From Streptomyces caeruleatus (lineage in GTDB: Bacteria > Actinomycetota > Actinomycetes > Streptomycetales > Streptomycetaceae), in the NCBI RefSeq assembly GCF_001514235.1, contig NZ_KQ948932.1, forward strand, positions 205,187 to 269,186: a DNA stretch of 64,000 nt. Reading direction: 5' to 3'. The notes under the pieces are model-generated. The model was not told where the DNA came from. It saw nothing but the letters and a program-made list of their open reading frames with translations, and made no database searches. Numbering within the stretch: the first letter of the stretch is position 1; each line of letters opens with the position of its first letter. This document shows, piece after piece, positions 49,816 through 58,691 of the stretch. The position numbers and the translations under genes are program-made.

Positions 49816-50658
49816 TCACCGCCCGTCGGACACCCCCGGCGCCTCCCCGAACCGCGCCAACGCCAACGCCCCCGCCACCGACACCACAAACCCCAACACC
49901 GCCAGCCACGCCAACCCCTCCCGCGTACGATCCCCCAGCCACACCACCCCCACCACCGCCGGCCCGACCGTCTCCCCGATCACCATCGCCGCGGTAGCCA
50001 CCGTCACCGACCCCCGCTGCAACGCCGACGTCAACGCCAAGAACGCCGCCCCACCCCCCAACAGCAGCGCATACGTCGCCGGATTCGCCAACTCCGACAC
50101 CGACACCGAGTCGATCAGCCGCACCGCCACCTCCACCACCCCGAACCCGAACCCCGCGGCCAGCCCCAGCACCAGCCCCCGCCCCCGCTCCGGCAACCGC
50201 CCACCCGCGAGTCCCACCCCCAGCACCCCGAGAGCCACCCCGAGCATCGCGAACCTGAGCGCATCCGACCCGCCCCGGTCCCCCTCCGTCCCCGAGGCAA
50301 GCCCCAGCATCGCCAGCCCCGCACACACCACCCCCACCGCCGCCCACTCGCTCCGCCGCAACCGCACCCCCAGCAACCGCGCCGCGACCACCGCGGTCAC
50401 CGCGAGACTGGACGCCAGCGCCGCCGACACGGCGTAGATGGGAAGCGACCGCAGAGCGATGACCTGGAACACGAACCCCAGCCCGTCCAGGGCCAGCCCG
50501 GCCAGATACCGCCACTGCCGAAGAGCCCGCAGCAGCACCCCCGCCTCGCCACCCCGTCCCCCTTGCGCACTCGCCGCCCGCGCGGCCACGGCCTGCAGGA
50601 CGGTGGCCGCACCGAAACAGACCGCCGCGCCAAGGGCGCAGATCATTCCGAAGAGCAC
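49816..50658 (-). CDS. EamA/DMT-superfamily transporter
   Basis: 280 residues from the GTG at 50658 (VLFGMICALGAAVCFG); an ATG at 50646 is an alternative. The longer open frame upstream runs through an 18-bp repeat and is not coding. About ten hydrophobic helices, in two EamA-like halves (AVCFGAATVLQAVAARA; ALAFGLVEVAVRL-like FGFGVVEVAVRLI). Alternating small residues fit the drug/metabolite transporter fold. Substrate unknown. Convergent with MocR and divergent from the lipoprotein gene. Confidence 0.85.
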   Translation of the reverse strand: MLFGMICALGAAVCFGAATVLQAVAARAASAQGGRGGEAGVLLRALRQWRYLAGLALDGLGFVFQVIALRSLPIYAVSAALASSLAVTAVVAARLLGVRLRRSEWAAVGVVCAGLAMLGLASGTEGDRGGSDALRFAMLGVALGVLGVGLAGGRLPERGRGLVLGLAAGFGFGVVEVAVRLIDSVSVSELANPATYALLLGGGAAFLALTSALQRGSVTVATAAMVIGETVGPAVVGVVWLGDRTREGLAWLAVLGFVVSVAGALALARFGEAPGVSDGR

Positions 50659-50748
50659 AAAGCGACTGTAGGCGGCAGGGCACAGCCAGGGGGGCCTCGC
50701 GCGGCGGCACACGGCGATCTTTAGGCTGTCCGCTGAACACCGAACGGA

Positions 50749-50838
50749 CCAACGGATCATCGGGACCCAACGGATCATGGGGACCCAACGGTTCATGGGG
50801 ACCCAACGGTTCATCGGGACCGAACGCACCATCGGGGG
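50749..50838. repeat. 18-bp tandem repeats in the lipoprotein gene leader
   Basis: Copies of ccaacggatcatcgggac at 50749, 50767, 50785 and 50803, with a diverged copy at 50821 whose gggggag end forms the ribosome site of the 50849 gene. Confidence 0.88.
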
Positions 50839-50848
50839 AGAGACACAC

Positions 50849-51202
50849 ATGGCGGAAACACGACGCCGACTGCGCTCGAGCACGGTCGTCCTCGGCGGCA
50901 TGGGCGTCATCGCCGCGGCCCTGACCTCGTGCGGCTCGGAACCGGACCGCCGCTGCGTCGACCGCGACAGCTACACCTACGAGGGCTACAAGGTCATCGC
51001 GGACAAGAACTGCACGTCCGGCTCCAGCTCCAGCTCCTCGTACGGCAAGAGCGCCAGGAAGAAGACCGGCGGCTCCGACGCCGCCTGGTACTACGACGCC
51101 GACATCGACGACGGCCGCGCCGACTACGGCACCTTCAACCGCAGCGATGCTGTCGACCGGGGCGGCTTCGGCTGCTCGGGCTCGGGCAGCAGCGGCGGCT
51201 GA
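50849..51202 (+). CDS. Small secreted lipoprotein, YgiB-like position
   Basis: 117 residues from the ATG at 50849, with gggggag upstream. The signal has a lipobox (LTSC near residue 28). The mature part is Ser/Gly-rich with Cys (RRCVDRD; KNCTSGSS) and a Ser/Gly tail. It starts 13 nt before the GSP-synthase-like gene, an arrangement like E. coli ygiB-ygiC, where a small lipoprotein precedes a glutathionylspermidine-synthase-like protein. Sequence similarity to YgiB is only suggestive. Confidence 0.7.
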   Translation: MAETRRRLRSSTVVLGGMGVIAAALTSCGSEPDRRCVDRDSYTYEGYKVIADKNCTSGSSSSSSYGKSARKKTGGSDAAWYYDADIDDGRADYGTFNRSDAVDRGGFGCSGSGSSGG

Positions 51203-51214
51203 GCGGGCAGACCG

Positions 51215-52402
51215 ATGGAGCGCCGCACGATCGAACCCCGCCCCGGCTGGCAGCAGACCGTCGAGGAACAGGGCCTCATCTACCCCCTCACCCGCCACCC
51301 CGACAACTCACTGCGCCCCTACTGGGACGAGAGCGCCCACTACGTCTTCTCCCTGGCCGAGGTCGAGGCGCTGGAGGAGGTCGTCGAGGAACTGCACGGC
51401 ATGTGCCTCGCCGCCGCGGACCACATCGTCTCCGCCGACCGCTTCGCCGACCTCGGCATCACCGACCCGCGCGTCGCGAACGCGGTCGCCGAGGCCTGGC
51501 GCCGACGCGCCGAACTCCCCTCCGTCTACGGCCGTTTCGACCTCCACTACGACGGCACCGGCCCGGCGAAGCTCCTGGAGTACAACGCCGACACCCCCAC
51601 GTCCCTCGTCGAGGCGGCGTCCCCCCAGTGGTTCTGGATGGAGGAGCGCTTCCCCGGCGCCGACCAGTGGAACTCCCTCCACGAACGCCTCGTCGCCGCC
51701 TGGAAGAAGCAGTCCGCCCTGCTCCCGCCCGGCGGGCCCCTGTACTTCGCCTACTCCTCGGCCGACGAACTCGGCGAGGACATGATGACGGTCGCCTACC
51801 TCAAGGAAACCGCGGAGCAGGCGGGCCTGGAAACCGGCTGGATCTCCATGGAGGAGATCGGCTGGGACCCTCTCTCCGGCCGCTTCGTCGACACCCGGCT
51901 CCGCTTCATCCGCAGCTGCTTCAAGCTCTACCCCTGGGAGTGGCTCACCACCGACCGCTTCGCCGGCCACGTCCTGGAGACCCTGGACAACGGCGGCGGC
52001 ACCGGCTCGACCCTCTGGATCGAACCGGCCTGGAAGATGCTCCTCAGCAACAAGGCCCTCCTCGCCATCCTCTGGGAGCTCTACCCGGACCACCCGAACC
52101 TGCTCCCCGCCTACCTCGACGGCCCGAGAGAACTGGCGAGCACCACGGGCTACGTCGCCAAGCCCCTGCTCGGCCGCGAGGGCGCGGGCGTCACGATCCA
52201 CGAACCCGGCACCCAGCCGGCACCCCTGCGCGAAGAGCCCTGCTGCTACCAGCAGTTGGCCCCCCTCCCCGCCTTCGACGGCAACCACGTCGTCCTCGGC
52301 GCGTGGGTCGTCGAGGACGAGTCCGCGGGCCTCGGCATCCGCGAGTCGTCCGGCCTGATCACCGACGAGTACGCCCGCTTCCTGCCCCACGTGATCCTGT
52401 AG
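51215..52402 (+). CDS. Glutathionylspermidine-synthase-family (YgiC-like) ATP-grasp protein
   Basis: 395 residues, full length for the GSP_synth C-terminal domain family (YgiC/YjfC). Key parts: RFDLHYDGTGPAKLLEYNADTPTSLVEA (~108-135), FVDTRLRFIRSCFKLYPWEW (~226-245), IEPAWKMLLSNKALLAILW (~265-283) and KPLLGREGAGVT (~316-327), the ATP-grasp lysine loop. It lacks the amidase half of true GspS. The physiological product is unknown; an amide ligase on a peptide or glutathione-like substrate is inferred. Paired with the lipoprotein gene upstream. Confidence 0.9.
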   Translation: MERRTIEPRPGWQQTVEEQGLIYPLTRHPDNSLRPYWDESAHYVFSLAEVEALEEVVEELHGMCLAAADHIVSADRFADLGITDPRVANAVAEAWRRRAELPSVYGRFDLHYDGTGPAKLLEYNADTPTSLVEAASPQWFWMEERFPGADQWNSLHERLVAAWKKQSALLPPGGPLYFAYSSADELGEDMMTVAYLKETAEQAGLETGWISMEEIGWDPLSGRFVDTRLRFIRSCFKLYPWEWLTTDRFAGHVLETLDNGGGTGSTLWIEPAWKMLLSNKALLAILWELYPDHPNLLPAYLDGPRELASTTGYVAKPLLGREGAGVTIHEPGTQPAPLREEPCCYQQLAPLPAFDGNHVVLGAWVVEDESAGLGIRESSGLITDEYARFLPHVIL

Positions 52403-52455
52403 AGGGCCGTCCCCAGCCCCGCCCGCCCGCGACGGCCGACCCCCGCCCCACCGGC

Positions 52456-53670
52456 TCACACCCCGAGCACACCCCGCAACTGGGCGAGTCCCCAGTCCAG
52501 ATCCTCCTTCCCGATCACCAGCGGCGGCGCGATACGAATCGTCGGACCATGGGTGTCCTTCACCAGCACGCCCCGGTCCACCAGCCGCTCGGACACCTCC
52601 CGCCCGGTCCCCACCGCACGGGCGATGTCGACCCCCGCCCACAGCCCCCGCCCCCGGATCGCCGTCACCCGCCCCGTGCCGGCCAGCAGGCCCAGCTCCC
52701 GGTGCAGATGCGCGCCGAGCTCCGCCGACCGCTGCTGGAACTCGCCCGTCCGCAGCATCGCGATCACCTCCAGCGCCACCGCACACGCCAGCGGATTCCC
52801 GCCGAACGTCGACCCGTGCTCCCCGGGCCGGAACACCCCGAGCACCTCCGCCGACGACACCACCGCCGACACCGGCAGCACCCCGCCCCCGAGCGCCTTC
52901 CCGAGCACATACACATCCGGCACCACACCCTCGTGCTCGCACGCGAACGTACGACCCGTGCGCCCCAGCCCCGACTGGATCTCGTCCGCGACGAACAGCA
53001 CGTTCCGCTCCCGCGTCAGCTCCCGCACCGTCGGCAGATAACCGGCCGGCGGCACCAGCACCCCCGCCTCGCCCTGGATCGGCTCCAGCAGCACGGCCAC
53101 CGTGTTCTCCGTCAACGCCTCCCGCATCGCCGTCAGATCCCCGTACGGCACGATCTCGAAGCCCGGCGTGTACGGCCCGAAGTCCGCCCGCGCCTCCGGG
53201 TCCGTGGAGAAGCTGACGATCGTCGTCGTACGGCCGTGGAAGTTGTTGCCCGCGACGACGATCTTCGCCATCTCCGCCGGCACCCCCTTGACCCGGTAAC
53301 CCCACTTCCGGGCGGTCTTCACGGCCGTCTCCACCGCCTCCGCCCCCGTGTTCATGGGCAGCACCATCTCCATCCCGCACAGCTCGGCGAGCTGCTCGCA
53401 GAACGCCGCGAACCGGTCGTGATGGAACGCCCGCGACGTCAGCGTCACCCGCTCCAACTGGGCCTTCGCCGCGTCCAGGATCCGCCGGTTGCCGTGCCCG
53501 AAGTTCAGCGCCGAATACCCGGCCAGCAGATCCAGATACCGCCGCCCCTCCACATCCGTCATCCACGCCCCGTCCGCCGTCGCCACCACGACCGGCAACG
53601 GGTGGTAGTTGCGGGCGCTGTGCGCCTCGACCGCGGCGATCAGGGATGCGTTGGTGCTCGACGTGCTCAC
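52456..53670 (-). CDS. rocD: Ornithine aminotransferase
   Basis: 404 residues from the GTG at 53670 (VSTSSTNASLIAAVEAHSARNY), with ggagag at good spacing; the ORF extends further but the family starts here. Converts ornithine and 2-oxoglutarate to glutamate semialdehyde. Motifs: YSALNFGHGNRRI, MNTGAEAVETAVKTARKWGY, NNFHGRTTTIVSFS, LFVADEIQSGLGRTG and the PLP Lys in YVLGKALGGG. All intact and of normal length. Divergent from the glyA riboswitch region. Confidence 0.93.
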   Translation of the reverse strand: MSTSSTNASLIAAVEAHSARNYHPLPVVVATADGAWMTDVEGRRYLDLLAGYSALNFGHGNRRILDAAKAQLERVTLTSRAFHHDRFAAFCEQLAELCGMEMVLPMNTGAEAVETAVKTARKWGYRVKGVPAEMAKIVVAGNNFHGRTTTIVSFSTDPEARADFGPYTPGFEIVPYGDLTAMREALTENTVAVLLEPIQGEAGVLVPPAGYLPTVRELTRERNVLFVADEIQSGLGRTGRTFACEHEGVVPDVYVLGKALGGGVLPVSAVVSSAEVLGVFRPGEHGSTFGGNPLACAVALEVIAMLRTGEFQQRSAELGAHLHRELGLLAGTGRVTAIRGRGLWAGVDIARAVGTGREVSERLVDRGVLVKDTHGPTIRIAPPLVIGKEDLDWGLAQLRGVLGV

Positions 53671-53839
53671 GGGGCTCTCCGTTTCCGCCACCACGAGGGC
53701 TCGTGTCCCGGCCGTCACGAGCCTCGCGGCCACTGTCCATTTCTGGCCTTACGAGTGCTTTGCGGCCCCTTCCTATCGTTGCTCGCATGGTGGACGCGGG
53801 ACCATGCGCCGTCGGCGCGCCCGGTAGGCTGACCAGCGG

Positions 53840-53935
53840 GCCGTGACTGGCGCGCTGGGATGGACCAACCATCGGGGAGCGGCCCCTGGGCGGGTGAGAC
53901 CGCGTCCAGACCGAGTGCCGTGCGCCTGGGCCGTA
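53840..53935 (+). ncRNA. ZTP (pfl) riboswitch upstream of glyA
   Basis: The conserved pfl elements are visible in order: ccgtgactggcg (53841-), the ggaccaaccatcggggagcg core (around 53862-53881), a variable stem and the 3' cgcctggg (53923-53930) that forms the pseudoknot. The motif lies ~35 nt before the glyA start, its best-known position in Actinobacteria. ZTP accumulates when 10-formyl-THF is short; the RNA then allows glyA expression. A mechanism (transcription or translation) cannot be read with confidence. Confidence 0.9.
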
Positions 53936-53969
53936 CCGTGAACGCTGCACACGACGTCCGGAGGTCCCC

Positions 53970-55418
53970 ATGTCAGCCGAGCCCCTCTCCACCGAGTCCA
54001 CCGCCTTCCGTGCCGCCCTCGACGTGATCCGCGCCGTCGAGCCGCGCGTGGCCGACGCCATCGGCCAGGAGGTCACCGACCAGCGCGAGATGCTCAAGCT
54101 GATCGCCTCCGAGAACTACGCCTCCCCGGCCACCCTCCTGGCGATGGGCAACTGGTTCAGCGACAAGTACGCCGAGGGCACCGTCGGCCGCCGCTTCTAC
54201 GCCGGCTGTCGCAACGTCGACACCGTCGAGTCCCTCGCCGCCGAGCACGCCAAGGAACTCTTCGGCGCCCGGCACGCCTACGTCCAGCCCCACTCCGGCA
54301 TCGACGCCAACCTCGTCGCCTTCTGGTCCGTCCTCGCCGCCCGTGTCGAGGCCCCCGCCCTGGAGAAGGCCGGCGTCCGCCAGGTCAACGACCTCACCGA
54401 GGCCGACTGGGCCGAGCTCCGCCAGGCCTTCGGCAACCAGCGCATGCTCGGCATGTCCCTGGACGCCGGCGGCCACCTCACCCACGGCTTCCGCCCGAAC
54501 ATCTCCGGCAAGATGTTCGACCAGCGCTCCTACGGCACCGACTCCGCCACCGGCCTCATCGACTACGAGGCCCTGCGCGTCTCCGCCCGCGAGTTCAAGC
54601 CGCTGATCATCGTCGCCGGCTACTCCGCCTACCCCCGTCTCGTGAACTTCCGGATCATGCGCGAGATCGCCGACGAGGTCGGCGCCACGCTCATGGTCGA
54701 CATGGCCCACTTCGCGGGTCTCGTCGCCGGCAAGGTCCTCACCGGCGACTTCGACCCGGTCCCGCACGCCCAGATCGTCACCACCACCACCCACAAGTCG
54801 CTGCGCGGCCCGCGCGGCGGCATGGTCCTGTGCGACGACTCCCTCAAGGACCAGGTCGACCGCGGCTGCCCGATGGTCCTCGGCGGCCCGCTCCCGCACG
54901 TCATGGCCGCCAAGGCCGTCGCCCTGGCCGAGGCCCGCCAGCCCGCTTTCCAGGACTACGCCCAGCGCATCGTCGACAACTCCCGCGCGCTGGCCGAGGG
55001 CCTGATGCGCCGGGGCGCGACCCTGGTGACCGGCGGCACCGACAACCACCTGAACCTGATCGACGTCGCCTCCTCCTACGGCCTCACCGGCCGCCAGGCC
55101 GAGGCCGCGCTTCTCGACTCCGGCATCGTCACCAACCGCAACGCCATCCCGGCCGACCCCAACGGCGCCTGGTACACCTCCGGCATCCGCATCGGCACCC
55201 CCGCCCTGACCACCCGTGGCCTGGGCACCGCCGAGATGGACGAGGTCGCCGCCCTGATCGACCGCGTCCTCACCACCACCGAGCCGGGCACCACCAAGTC
55301 GGGCGCCCCGTCCAAGGCCGCTCACGTCCTCGACCCGAAGATCGCCGACGAGATCTCCCGCCGCGCCACCGACCTCGTGGCCGGCTTCCCGCTGTACCCG
55401 GAGATCGACCTGGGCTGA
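53970..55418 (+). CDS. glyA: Serine hydroxymethyltransferase
   Basis: 482 residues. Makes glycine and methylene-THF from serine. It is the long actinobacterial form (the common form is ~420). The N-terminus (MSAEPLSTESTAFRAALDVIRAVEPRVADAIG) precedes the core: LIASENYASPATL, GRRFYAGC, the PLP lysine in TTTTHKSLRGPRGG (~275), TNRNAIPADP. The ATG at 53970 has ccggagg upstream. The ZTP riboswitch is in the leader. Confidence 0.96.
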   Translation: MSAEPLSTESTAFRAALDVIRAVEPRVADAIGQEVTDQREMLKLIASENYASPATLLAMGNWFSDKYAEGTVGRRFYAGCRNVDTVESLAAEHAKELFGARHAYVQPHSGIDANLVAFWSVLAARVEAPALEKAGVRQVNDLTEADWAELRQAFGNQRMLGMSLDAGGHLTHGFRPNISGKMFDQRSYGTDSATGLIDYEALRVSAREFKPLIIVAGYSAYPRLVNFRIMREIADEVGATLMVDMAHFAGLVAGKVLTGDFDPVPHAQIVTTTTHKSLRGPRGGMVLCDDSLKDQVDRGCPMVLGGPLPHVMAAKAVALAEARQPAFQDYAQRIVDNSRALAEGLMRRGATLVTGGTDNHLNLIDVASSYGLTGRQAEAALLDSGIVTNRNAIPADPNGAWYTSGIRIGTPALTTRGLGTAEMDEVAALIDRVLTTTEPGTTKSGAPSKAAHVLDPKIADEISRRATDLVAGFPLYPEIDLG

Positions 55419-55443
55419 CGCCCGCGGCGATCCACCGAGGGCC

Positions 55444-55965
55444 TCACAGGTCCAGGTCGATCAACTCCTGACGTGGTCCCTCCCGCGGCGGTCCGGCTCC
55501 CGGCCGGGCCGCCGCGCGGCGTATCAGCAGCGTCCCGCCGACTCCGGTCGCGAACCCGACGGCCAGCCCCCCCACCGCCCACCCCGCGTCCCCGATCACC
55601 GACCCGGGCCGACCCCCGACCGCCGTGGCCCCGGCGAGCTCGTCCTCCGCCACGCCGACCAGCTCCTCCAGGCCCAGCCGCTCGAAGACCGACCGCGGCG
55701 CCCGATGCCAGCGGATGTCGTCGTCCTCCAGTTCCGGCGCGAGATCCGACCGCACCCAGGGTGTGCCGTCCTCGGCCACGAACAGCTGGTCTGCCGCTGA
55801 ACGGCGACGTCCCCTCCAAGCGGCCGGTTCGTCTGCGGCCAGCCACCTATCCCGGTCAGCCCCCAGATCACCGTGATCCGTATTGGCGGATGCCGCCCCT
55901 CGACCCACTCCTCCGGCACCCGCTCCGTGCCGACGTTCTGGTACACCGCCCGACCCGGCTGGGTC
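55444..55965 (-). pseudogene. Frameshifted, N-terminally truncated membrane-protein remnant
   Basis: On the minus strand, coherent coding sequence runs in one frame from about 55965 (VYQNVGTERVPEEWVEGRHP, then ITVIWGLTGIGGWPQ) to about 55793, and continues in another frame (LFVAEDGTPWVRSDLAPELEDDDIRW...) to the stop at 55444-55446, with a C-terminal membrane helix (AGWAVGGLAVGFATGVGGTLLI). A single-base change near 55793 would rejoin them. The 5' end abuts the truncated sigma gene. So this is a decayed gene. The product may have been membrane-anchored. Confidence 0.65.
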
Positions 55966-56431
55966 TCTCCAGGAGATAGCGGTAGGTGACGACCAGGCGA
56001 TGCTCCTCGCTCAGCTTCTCCAGGGCGGCCTGGAGAGCGGCGCGGCGCTCTATCTCCAGCGCGGCCAGGGCCGGGTCCGCCGAGTCCGGTATCAGCGGCT
56101 CCGCCTCCACCAAGGCCGCCTCACGGCCGGCGAGCGTGCGCTGACGGGCCGCCGTACGCACTGTGTTCCTCGTCTCATTGGCCACGATCGCCAGCAGCCA
56201 GGGCTTGAACGCCGAGCCGTCCTTGAACCGGCCCAGCGAGCAGTACGCCTTGACGAAGGCCTGCTGCACCACGTCCTCCGCGTCCGCACCCGCCCCGAGC
56301 GCGGCGGCCGCCCTGAGCGCGATGCCCGTATGGGCCCGCACCAGCTGCGCGTACGCCTCCGGCTCTCCGGCGCGTACACGTGCGATCACCGCGGCCTCAT
56401 CGACGATGCGGCCCCCCTCCCGCGTCCTCAC
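55868..56431 (-). pseudogene. Truncated ECF sigma factor
   Basis: Minus strand. Sigma region 2 is intact (PEAYAQLVRAHTGIALRAAAALGAGADAEDVVQQAFVKAYCSLGRFKDGSAFKPWLLAIVANETRN), as is the start of region 4 (LEKLSEEHRLVVTYRYLLE). Then the frame leaves the family: RPSRVGRCTRTSARSGC to the stop. The DNA-recognition helix of region 4.2 is missing. The nearby remnant sequence begins in the same bases, so a deletion fused the two genes. Start taken at the GTG at 56431 (56479 also possible). Divergent from trpS. It may retain core-polymerase binding but not -35 recognition. Confidence 0.7.
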
Positions 56432-56520
56432 ACCTTTGTTACACCGCGGAGGACGGATCGGTTCCCATCTGTTTCCCACCAGTTCCGGACCGGCCCCCGA
56501 GACCTGAGAGAATGGTGAGC

Positions 56521-57534
56521 ATGGCCTCTGATCGACCCCGCGTGCTCTCCGGAATCCAGCCCACCGCAGGCTCGTTCCACCTCGGCAACTACCTCGGCGC
56601 CGTCCGCCAGTGGGTTGCCCTGCAGGAGTCCCACGACGCGTTCTACATGGTCGTCGACCTGCACGCGATCACGCTCCCGCAGGACCCCGCCGACCTGCGC
56701 GCCAACACCCGGCTCGCCGCCGCCCAGCTCCTCGCGGCCGGCCTCGACCCGGAGCGCTGCACGCTCTTCGTCCAGAGCCATGTCCCCGAGCACGCCCAGC
56801 TCGCCTGGGTCATGAACTGCCTCACCGGCTTCGGCGAGGCCTCCCGCATGACCCAGTTCAAGGACAAGTCCGCCAAGCAGGGCGCGGACCGGGCCTCCGT
56901 CGGCCTGTTCACGTACCCGATCCTGCAGGTCGCCGACATCCTGCTCTACCAGGCCCACGAGGTCCCGGTCGGCGAGGACCAGCGCCAGCACATCGAGCTC
57001 ACCCGGGACCTCGCCGAGCGCTTCAACGGCCGCTTCGGCCCGACCTTCACCGTCCCGAAGCCGTACATCCTCAAGGAGACGGCGAAGATCTACGACCTCC
57101 AGGACCCGGCGATCAAGATGAGCAAGTCGGCGTCCACGCCGAAGGGCCTCATCAACCTGCTCGACGAGCCCAAGGCCACCGCCAAGAAGGTCAAGAGCGC
57201 CGTCACCGACACCGACACCGTCATCCGCTACGACGCCGAGAACAAGCCGGGCGTCAGCAACCTGCTCACGATCTACTCGACCCTGACGGGTACGGGAATC
57301 GCGGAACTGGAGCAGAAGTACGAGGGCAAGGGCTACGGTGCGCTCAAGACGGACCTCGCCGAGGTCATGGTCGAGTTCGTGACGCCCTTCCGGGAGCGCA
57401 CCCAGCAGTATCTGGACGACCCGGAGACGCTGGACTCGGTCCTGGCCAAGGGCGCGGAGAAGGCGCGTGCCGTCGCCGCGGAGACGCTCGCCCAGGCGTA
57501 CGACAGGGTGGGCTTCCTGCCCGCCAAGCACTGA
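56521..57534 (+). CDS. trpS: Tryptophanyl-tRNA synthetase
   Basis: 337 residues from the ATG at 56521 (MASDRPRVLSGIQPTAGSFHLGNYLGA); in-frame starts at 56512 and 56515 add three codons. Class I motifs: HLGN (~20) in place of HIGH, MNCLTGFGEASRM, GEDQRQHIELTRDLA, and KMSKSAS (~200) as the KMSKS loop. The length matches the bacterial enzyme. Followed by a 9-bp hairpin at 57644-57667. It belongs to the housekeeping TrpRS form. Confidence 0.95.
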   Translation: MASDRPRVLSGIQPTAGSFHLGNYLGAVRQWVALQESHDAFYMVVDLHAITLPQDPADLRANTRLAAAQLLAAGLDPERCTLFVQSHVPEHAQLAWVMNCLTGFGEASRMTQFKDKSAKQGADRASVGLFTYPILQVADILLYQAHEVPVGEDQRQHIELTRDLAERFNGRFGPTFTVPKPYILKETAKIYDLQDPAIKMSKSASTPKGLINLLDEPKATAKKVKSAVTDTDTVIRYDAENKPGVSNLLTIYSTLTGTGIAELEQKYEGKGYGALKTDLAEVMVEFVTPFRERTQQYLDDPETLDSVLAKGAEKARAVAAETLAQAYDRVGFLPAKH

Positions 57535-57643
57535 GTCCGCACCACGGCACACGGTCGGAACACGGGCGTACCACCGCACAGCGCTGCACATCACTACGGT
57601 TGCGCCTGCCCGCAGCACCTCCGTAGCCGTACAGTCGATAGCC

Positions 57644-57667
57644 GAATGGCCGTATCAGCGGCCATTC
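57644..57667 (+). terminator. Terminator-like hairpin after trpS
   Basis: A perfect 9-bp stem (gaatggccg with cggccattc) with a 6-nt loop lies 110 nt after the trpS stop. No T run. Confidence 0.5.
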
Positions 57668-57749
57668 ACGCTCACCAACCGGGCATGAGCTCACAACAGG
57701 ACGAGCCGTTCGCGACGGGCGAGCTCACCGACAGACGACAGGAGACGAC

Positions 57750-58328
57750 GTGGGGACCGTAACGATCGGCGTGTCGATCGCGGTCCCGGAGCCTCACGGC
57801 AGCCTGCTCCAGGAGCGGCGCGCGGGCTTCGGCGACGCCGCGGCTCACGGCATCCCCACGCACGTCACACTGCTGCCGCCGACCGAGGTCGACGCCGAGC
57901 TGCTGCCGGCGATCGAGGCACATCTCCTCGAGGTCGCGGCCGCTGGGCGCCCCTTCCCGATGCGGCTGTCCGGCACCGGCACCTTCCGGCCCCTCTCGCC
58001 GGTCGTCTTCGTCCAGGTCGTCGAGGGCGCCGAGGCCTGCACCTGGCTCCAGAAGCAGGTCCGTGACGCCTCCGGACCGGTCGCCCGCGAGCTTCAGTTC
58101 CCGTACCACCCGCATGTCACCGTCGCCCATGGCATCGACGAGGAGTCGATGGACCGCGCCTTCGAGGAACTCGCCGACTACGGCGCCGAGTGGCCCTGCA
58201 CCGGCTTCGCGCTCTACGAGCAGGGCCCCGACGGAGTGTGGCGCAAGCTGCGGGACTTCGACTTCGGGGGGCCGGTGGTGCCTTCGCAGGCGGGGGCTGT
58301 GGAACGCGGGTCCATCCCAGCGAATTAG
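57750..58328 (+). CDS. 2H phosphoesterase / 2'-5' RNA ligase family protein
   Basis: 192 residues from the GTG at 57750, with aggagacgac upstream. Two HxT motifs define the 2H phosphoesterase fold: THVTLL (~38) and PHVTVAH (~122). Other parts match the YjcG/LigT-like group (FPMRLSGTGTFRPLSPVVFV). Such enzymes act on RNA 2',3'-cyclic or linear phosphodiesters. The physiological substrate is unknown. Ends before the 47-bp repeats. Confidence 0.88.
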   Translation: MGTVTIGVSIAVPEPHGSLLQERRAGFGDAAAHGIPTHVTLLPPTEVDAELLPAIEAHLLEVAAAGRPFPMRLSGTGTFRPLSPVVFVQVVEGAEACTWLQKQVRDASGPVARELQFPYHPHVTVAHGIDEESMDRAFEELADYGAEWPCTGFALYEQGPDGVWRKLRDFDFGGPVVPSQAGAVERGSIPAN

Positions 58329-58691
58329 CTCCGCCGGTTGGGTCGTGGGGTGGGTGCCGGGTTCGGTTTGGTTGTTGTCTGCGGCGCCGTGGGGGTTGGT
58401 CGCGTGGTTCCCCGCGCCCCTAGGAGTGCGGCGCCGTGGGGGTTGGTCGCGTGGTTCCTCGCGGCCCTGGAGGTGCGGCGCCGTGGGGGCTGGGCGCGCA
58501 GTTCCTCGCGCCCCTGGGAGTGCGGCGCCGTGGGGGTTGGTCGCGTGGTTCCTCGCGCCCCTGGGAGTGCGGCGCCGTGGGGGTTGGTCGCGTGGTTCCT
58601 CGCGCCCCTGGGAGTGCGGCGCCGTGGGGGCCGGTCGCGTAGTTCCCCGCGTCCCTAGGGGGCTGCCGGACCGCGGCTTTGGTACGGCGCT
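58329..58691. other. Gene-free region dominated by tandem repeats
   Basis: 363 nt between convergent genes. Nearly all of it is the 47-bp repeat array (58381-58662); the short open frames inside are repeat artefacts. I see no gene. Confidence 0.8.
58381..58662. repeat. Six exact-phase 47-bp tandem repeats of a dispersed Streptomyces element
   Basis: Units begin at 58381, 58428, 58475, 58522, 58569 and 58616, each starting gcggcgccgtggggg and containing ggttggtcgcg, gttcc and cgcgcccct, the core of the dispersed repeat at 26195 and 40739. Copies differ by a few substitutions only (first, third and sixth most diverged). Confidence 0.92.

Noticed and set aside
50929..53832. 967-residue plus-strand frame across the GSP-synthase-like gene and rocD
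   Set aside because: Runs over the 51215-52402 gene in another frame and antisense to rocD. Arg/Pro/His-rich noise with no family similarity.
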